The notes beneath the pieces are model-generated. The model did no database searches. It was not told the DNA's origin and worked only from the letters and a program-made list of their open reading frames with translations. The translations under genes were made by a program, and so were the position numbers. Positions 52,801-61,300 of a DNA stretch of 64,000 nucleotides are shown here, one piece after another. Position 1 is the stretch's first letter. Every line of letters begins with the position of its first letter. This DNA comes from Aplysia californica (taxonomy: Eukaryota > Mollusca > Gastropoda > Aplysiida > Aplysiidae): positions 1,573,133 through 1,637,132 of the forward strand of contig NW_004797315.1 in the NCBI RefSeq assembly GCF_000002075.1, in the 5' to 3' direction.

Positions 52801-55800
52801 AACCAGATGGTACAATCTCAAATGTGAGCAACTAAGCATTGCCCGCCATAAGCAGTATAAAAAATAAACGCAGGCAGAGGACAAAACAGTACCTGGCTGG
52901 ACTTGGGTATCTCTCCTTTGTCAGACGCATACACCAAGAAAACGTAAGACTGCTCGAGCTCATAATCAAGAGGAGCAACTAGATCTAGTTGTCCAGACAC
53001 AGAATCAATTGAAAACCTGAAAGAAAGCACAAACTGTTATAGACTACCTTAACTTTCTCTGTGCTGCAAATGCATTACAACATCCAGAACTGAACAAACT
53101 TAAAGCCAGTTCAGAATAGAATTGTACCAAATTGTTCATGAACTCATCTTAACAGGCTTCAAAACCACGCTAAACAGAGATGAGGTTTCTAAAATTCTCA
53201 ATTCTCCCCATAACAAATTATTCAAGCAAAAACAAAATAAATATGAAAACCACTCTGGGTTTCATTAGAAACTGGAGCCATAACACGTCCAGACAATCAG
53301 ATATATCATACCTTTTATATTAAAATTATTACTCTTGACCTAAAACATTTTTTTTTGTATGCCAATATACACAGCCCTGGTAAAAATCATGTCATTTACT
53401 AAGATTGAAACAAATAGTTTCATAGAACAAGACAAATTGATAATAAAACACAACTAAGCAAAAAATATTTAGAGCAAATTTTGGAAATATGATCACCGTA
53501 ACCCCTTCATATGAGCTCCAATACACCATACATCGAACATTGTGAACCAAGATGTCTTCTTTCCATATAATGTACATCCTAAAATGCACAATATGGGATT
53601 TTATAACGGTTCTACAATAGTGTTGAATAGAACTTTTCAGGAAAACTGATGAAACTAGTAAATTGTTAAATCAAAAAGGAACCGAAAAATGACTGAAACT
53701 GCTCAACGACCTGGGTAGCAAAAGCTGGGTGCAGTAAAAGTTTAAAGAAAAAACCGTTATGCCATGAAGGGGTTGAAAATAAAAATAAAACTGACATCAT
53801 GTAGATGTTTAGCTTTTTCAAACGGGAATCCAACGTAAACAAAATTGAAAAATGCTGCCAATTCAATCTCAATGCTGAAAAAGACATTGATGTTTTGTGA
53901 ATAAGTACTGTGAAAGAACAGATGGTAGGACAGCAAGTGAGGGGGGGGGGGGGGGGGGGGTCACCAATTCCAGAAATACCCCTCATTGACACCTCTTGAA
54001 AATGGCAGTCATCAATACTATTATATCAGATATCGACATGGAAAATGTTATATTGTTTATCCCTTCGCTGCTCTTCCTCACCAAGGTGGTAAAGGTAAAT
54101 TCTGATACGGATTCCGTTACATTTTCCTCACTGGAACTGAAAACTAGACCACAGCTTATAGTCATGAATAAACTTTCACCATAGCCAGGCCTTCCACTGA
54201 GGAACTCCTGCGAGAGAACCAAGAACCCGGCTCGTTTTGGCTGGGCTGAACACTAGCGCTGCATTTTTTTCGTACAGGTATAAGAGGGGTTGAACATTGG
54301 TGCAGGATATTTTACTGTTCAGCAGCTGCAAGGTTGAACAGGAACGGGACAGGACCAAAACAAAGATATCACACTTTCCAGAGTCCAGGGCATAGGACCA
54401 AATTCACTATATCTCAGTCCAACATTTCAAAATAAATTTGGGCCACTCTTGGGTGATTTAGCGATAACCTTAAAAGCCATAACATTTCAGTCTGGAGCTA
54501 AAAGGAGTCGAGCAATCACAATGATAGTCAAAATTAAATAGGAAAAAATAGACAAAAGAAAAACAAAAAAATTATATGATGAGAGAAATGAAACCTTTCA
54601 CACAGCAAGAAGCTCCTTTTGACTATGTGTTATAATTTCAAGAAGAGTAACAATATTGCCTGAATGCTGAGACAGACTATTTTTCTAAAACATGCCAATA
54701 GGTTGGGGCGAAAGGTTTGTGAGGACAAAAAAAAAAATCCCTTCATCCTGCTCCAAAAATTCCGTCTTACTTATCAGAGAATCCTCCTTCCAGTCTATAT
54801 TCCACTTCACCATTCAAGCCAGAATCTTTGTCCGAGGCCTGTTCAAAAAAAATAATTTTAGAGTTTAGAAAGCACTCAGGGGGCAGGGTTTCTCTTTTTT
54901 TATTTTTTTTACACCTGAGAGAGAGCTAATTCTGCTTGAACTAGCTGGTTCCACTCAACATCACAATCAAAATACAGAAAGCTACTTTTACTTCTTTCGG
55001 TGGAATGGGCCACACGTTATGAGGATTAATAAAGAGCAAAAGATCCTTCAGGGTGTAATAAGTTACAAAAAAAACTAGTGTAACCCTGGACTGCATCTGA
55101 CTGTCATAAGGGCACAAGGATTGAACATTCAAAGTTATAAAAACCTCGAAAGAAACATCAAAATGAGAGAAAATTGGGACATTGTATTTATGACCCCTAA
55201 AAAAATTAAAAAATTAAGAACCAAAATATATCTAAAATTTCAGTAACCCTCAGATTTAAACAAGTGTTGATTATAATGCTAAAGAAAATGAAGGACCCAA
55301 AAGCAAGACATAGCTTCAGATTACAACACATTAATAATAGCATCTCTCAGTTATGTTTCCGCAATTTATACAGCGCCAACAGTACTAAACTGAAAGTTTC
55401 TAACGACTATGAGTTAAAAATATAAGAACCATAGCCAAGAACAATAACAGATAGGCCTCCTCTGTAAAACATAGATACCAAGTGCCACTTTAAAGTGTAA
55501 CACAAAAATTGGGTCACAGCTCAGCACTAGTAAATGATCCACATAAAATACACAAACAAAACTAATATAATACTTACAAACACTCTTAGTAGAGGATATG
55601 GAAAGGTGTTCACACTTTCACTGACATTTGCACCATATGAAACCGCATTTAATATAGGAGTGTTGTCATTGAGATCCACAAGATTGATGACAACCTTTGT
55701 GGTGCTCGAGAATAGCTCAGCGGTTTTAAGTTCTCTGGCTTCCAGCTGTCAGGAGAGAGGAGAAATAATGGGTTGTTGTTTTAGTAAGGTTTAACAGCGC

Positions 55801-57685
55801 TCGCAACAGCATAAGGTCATATGAGCGCCAAGGGGTGGATGTCAACAGAGAAGTCCAAACCGGGGAAGCAGGCTTACTCTCCTCACCTCTCTAGCCTCAA
55901 CAGCACAAAGTCTGCTTCGATTATCAAGGCACAAAGTCTGCTTCGACTATCAATGCACCCCCTAAATAGTAGTTCACAAGAGAGTGACAAATATACAAAA
56001 GAAGTAGAGGGAAAATGAGGATAGTAAGGATAAGGAAAAAAAAAGCAGCAGTTCCCCCATGTTGTTCCGGCACAGTATGAGCGTGACATTGATAAATCAG
56101 CCCATTTACAATTGCACTGTGCATAAGAATATGTTAATATGTTAACTCTTTCCACGCGTATCTCCGATATATCGGCGCGAGTCCACACCCTTCACGGACG
56201 TATCGCCGATATATCGGGTGTGATAGGATGCTTTAGTATTGTTTCGTTTTAATACGATCCGTCATTTATAATTACTTTTTGTTGTTATTGAAAAACTCAG
56301 AAAGGATTTAGGAAACGAAATTATCTAATTTCACTTTGGGAAAGCCTGGATTTGGGGAAAAACAAGTGAATTAGTTCTTGCGGTCTTGCATCAATAAAAC
56401 GATGTAATCGGACTCAGTATAAATATCCTAACTCAAACAAAAATTGGAATATAGCTTTCAAATAAAAAGCTGTGCATTCAGAAATTTATGGATTATGCTC
56501 GTGGCCTGTATATGATAAGATAGCTATGCTGGTTTGCTTTTACATGTTTGGTGAATGTAATTTTTTCAGTCAAAATGTACTTTTCACGTCACCGTCGCCA
56601 TTTCTAACCCTTCTAATGCATATTTATGTTCAAAATTCATCCTTGTTTTATATTGGCATGTATTCCTCATTCAATCTCCTTCAAATTGATATTTCATATG
56701 TTACGCTTGGAATGATGGTTATATGCTTCTATGAAGTTATTTTGTACACCACCAGCATAGCCAAAGCGAGCCACAGATTAATTATGTCTAGACCCCCAAA
56801 AAACTACATCCCCAGAAGAGTTAATATCCCCCCTTTGGGAATGCACCAAAGAAACTTCAGTTATTGGTAATGCCATGCAAGGTTATAAAGTGAATGCATC
56901 TCTACACACAAAAAATATGTATACAATACAGCTGCACTTTTATAACTTTTCCAATGTCATTCATTTTCTTAGCTATAATAGGAACATATTTTTTAGACAA
57001 AAGGGATCAAAAGAAAAGTCATGGCTAATCTAAGCAAACACTTTTATGACAAACCAAAGGTATGAGGAAACGACACAAGAAATCTCAGATGCAAAGACGA
57101 CACAGCTCTCAAATCATAAACACTAGGTGGTCTCTAAGCTCTGATTCTACCAGTAAAAGAACACAGTGAAATAGAGGGCTCGTGTTAAACGTAAAGAAAG
57201 CTAAGATCTTAGAAACCAAACAAGACGCAGGTTGGAACCTCACATCACCTTAAACAACAAAGAAATGGGAAACAAAAACCATTTTGAGCATCAAGGAGCC
57301 AGGCTTGAACAAAACATCAGCTCCACAAAAGAAATAACAAGAATACTAAAGATGACAATAGCAAAAAGTGAATGTAGTAACTCGACACTGAAAATTGTAC
57401 AGGCGTGTATGTTTAAAAGAGCCTCTTGCGGATGCAAAAGAAGAACCATCAACAAAACAGATGGAAAAAAGAATCAACTATATTGACCTGAACTGCTACA
57501 GAAAGACGTTGCGTATTCCCTCCACCAGTAACATGAAAAACACAATAATCCTATAAATATGAGGGAGACAAATAAAAAAAACAATGGACTCTTGAGTACA
57601 ATAAAATTAAAAAACAGAAATATTTCAACCACATAAGGAGACACAGAAGTCCAGAAAAAGAACATAACGATATAAGAATCAGGGG

Positions 57686-57743
<58 letters not shown>

Positions 57744-57923
57744 NNNNNNNNNNNNNNNNNNNNNNNNNNNNNNNNNNNNNNNNNNNNNNNNNNNNNNNNN
57801 NNNNNNNNNNNNNNNNNNNNNNNNNNNNNNNNNNNNNNNNNNNACAACAGCAACAAGAACAATAACAACAACAATTGCAACAACAATAGCAACGACAATA
57901 AAAGCAACAAAATCACCATCACC

Positions 57924-57981
<58 letters not shown>

Positions 57982-58280
57982 GCAGCAGCAACAACTACAG
58001 CAGCAGCAGCAACTGTTGGAGATCAATGAAAGGCAGACAGATAGGCTAATAAATGTACAGTTATTATGCACCAGGGAAAGAGGACAGTGGATGCATAGTT
58101 TGCTCTGTTCAGAGTTTTGTTTTGTTTCGTTTTTGCTTTGTTTTTGTTTTATTTTTGTTGTTGTGTTTTTAATAAAGAAAATTCCCTTGTAAATCAAGGA
58201 TAAAATGGCAACTTCCACACGGCGAGGTTCATATGAAGTAAGGTTTCAACAAAGCCAACGAGAGTAAATATGAGGGGGGG

Positions 58281-58329
<49 letters not shown>

Positions 58330-61300
58330 GATACTGAACAGATGATATCAGTGACTGGTGGATGCCCACAGGATAGCTTGGAATCAAGATGGCTACAATT
58401 AGATGATTTGGGATGCAACAACCCTATGAAAGCCAAGCAAGATGCAAATAGAGAAATTTCGATCATCTAAAATCAAAATTTCATTATGCTTAACAGTTAC
58501 GTTATTTTTCTTTTTCTACCCGTCAATCCCCATCAAATTTCAAGACACAGGTTCTTCACCACACAGTGCAACTAGTATTTATGTATATGATGCATTCTTC
58601 TATCAAATCATAGTACTTCTTATTTTTCATACAGCCAAAAGACATTTTTTTTAACACTTTAAAGACGCGTCAGACAGATTTGTCCGACCAAAAGCAGTTC
58701 AATTCAATGTTGTGGCACATTTCAAGCCCACTTACACAAACCAGAAACACACCATTTGACATTTCATATTAATATAAATGTTGTTGCCAGCCTTTCTAAA
58801 TTTCAGAAAAAGAAAACAGAATTGGAAAATCTGTATGGATATAGCGAAGTTAAGCTTTTCCAAGCATTTGAAAGGGCAGGATTGGCGTCTTCAGTGAGTT
58901 AAAGGGAGTGGGTGTAAGAGTGAGAAAAGGTGTGTGAGTGCATCAGTATGCCTGAGTATGATAGCGTGTACTGGCATGAACCTGGACAAGATCAATATCC
59001 ATCTTGTATAAGTCGAATTTATACACGGGAAATTAAATAAAGGGCTAGAAGTTCGGTATATCTTATGAGTTGGTTTGTCCAGACAGCTATGAGGTAAAGA
59101 ACAGATAGCAAAATCTTAGAAATAAGTCACAATTTCATACCACAACAACTTGATTCCGGTATTCCGGAACATCATAGTCCAAATACCGCGGGTCATCTAT
59201 CTGCAGGAACATGCTACCCGAACCAACGAAGGAACTCACGGCAGGGCTTACACTGTAAGCTGAAGGGTATGGCTGGCTCACAATTTTCACCTCATACTCA
59301 GCATTAGACGGCTACAGGAAAGAAAGAAAAAAAACAAAATAATAAGAAAAGAAAAACTTTGTTGACCTCCCATTGGAATAAACTGACAGTGCACTTTGGT
59401 TAACTTCTGTAACACAAAATAAAAAAGCATAGCTTTATTACAAAATAAGTATCAAACAAACACACATGCACCAAAGAAAATATTGCAGTAAATAAATAGC
59501 AATTAATATTTTTAAAAAGAACCTGCTTTCTCAGTCAATTCTATAAACAAATGATCTCAAGGAAGTTCTAAACAAGAACTGATTTTGAAACAAATTAATG
59601 GAAAAAACTTCAATTAAACAATGAACAAACGAATACTCCAGAATATAAGATTTCCAACAACTTCAAAGATAATTTCAAAGAGAAGAGATCAGATGGGGTC
59701 ACCCTTATGTTAGAGCGGCAGTTGCATCTACGAGGTATTTTATCAGCAGTAGGTCCCTTTGGCACGAAAAAAAAAGTTGTAGCTAAGACTATTACCTCAT
59801 CTCTGTCGAGACAGACAATGTGGAGATCCGCAATCTGCACCTCTTTGTAGTTGGGATCATACGTCTTCTCTGTCACATTGACATAATAAACAGGTTCTTC
59901 GAACTCTGGTGGGTTGTCATTCACATCAGATACAAAAATTGAGTAGGTTGCTGTTGCTGTTGCAGAAGTTTCTGTGGGTGGACTACCAGGTACAGAGTTG
60001 TCCAACTCAATAGCCTTGATAGAAAATTGGTAAAGAGAAAAATAGAATCAAACATTTTCCTCAGTGGAAGGTCTATTGTTGAAAAAATCATCATCTCTGG
60101 TGGGTGTTCTGTACACTGGACTTCATTCTAACAGATTTCGTCAAGTAAAATATTCTTCACTTTAATTAAGAATAACATAAATCTTGCGAACATAATGCAT
60201 ATAAAATATTAAGTAAAGTTTCTGCCAAATCAGTCAAAGACATATATTGGAAGAGAAAGTTAAAGCTTTTTATCTGTAGTATTTATGAGTTGCTATAATA
60301 ATTCGGTAGCTAACAAAAACAGAGTATCTTTATTATTTCTTTAATATTCAAAAACACCCGCAATGTCTTCAACTTTCAGACCCTAAACGTCAAAACAAAA
60401 TTGAAGACAATAGTAAAACCTACCTTAATCACAAATGCATAGGAATTGTCAACAGCCTCCCTATCCAGTTTATTCACAACAATAATACTGGATTCATAAA
60501 CACCAGACTCAGTCAGCGACTCCGTAGTAGTGGTGAGGTTGAAAACACCATACACATCTGAAAGGTATAAACAGAATATAGTAGTAGTATAAGGTTTTAC
60601 GGCGCTCGCAACTGCTAAGGTCATATGAGCGCGCAAACAGAATATACTATGAAATTAAGACATGAAAATTTATGAGCATAATGAGATGTGAGAATTTAAT
60701 TTTTTTAACCTACAAAAGCATACCTTTTTTTTTTCATCTGAATAGAACTTTTCAATCTAGAATGACTGTATATATATGAGGTATCGTGGTGAAATCAGGC
60801 GCTCATCAAAATAATGAAATCGGAGAAATAGGCATTTTTCCGCCAGTTTGGTAAATTTTATTGTGAATTGTTTTTTGGCTCAACGCCTTTTATATCCATT
60901 CAAAAACACGTTTTCGTATCAATAGGACGGAAAAACGTTGGTTAAAGACACAAAGTATGCAATTTTGTAGTTTTCTAAGGCTCTCAAGCTACTGAAGTTA
61001 CAGAATTTTGTCGGACTTTTTCTCCCTAATTATGCTACTGAAACCAGGCAACCCCACCTCCTTCAATCACAAATATCGTGACTTCTATTCAAGACACATG
61101 GGTAATTTTTTTCACGGAAAGCAAAGGCAAATGAATAAGCCGTCAGAAGATATCAACAACTATACATGCCTCAAAATTGACAAGTAGCTGATTCCACCGC
61201 GTCGTGACAGGTATTACTGATAAAACAGAAAATTACCCACTCAGCTTTCCAGGCTGTCTTTTTCAAATTTAAGAACAGCTACTTTGGTCTCATTCAAAGA

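Noticed and set aside
56472-56870. 132-residue ORF
   Set aside because: It lies within a TTAA MITE and runs into SINE sequence; no recognisable domain.
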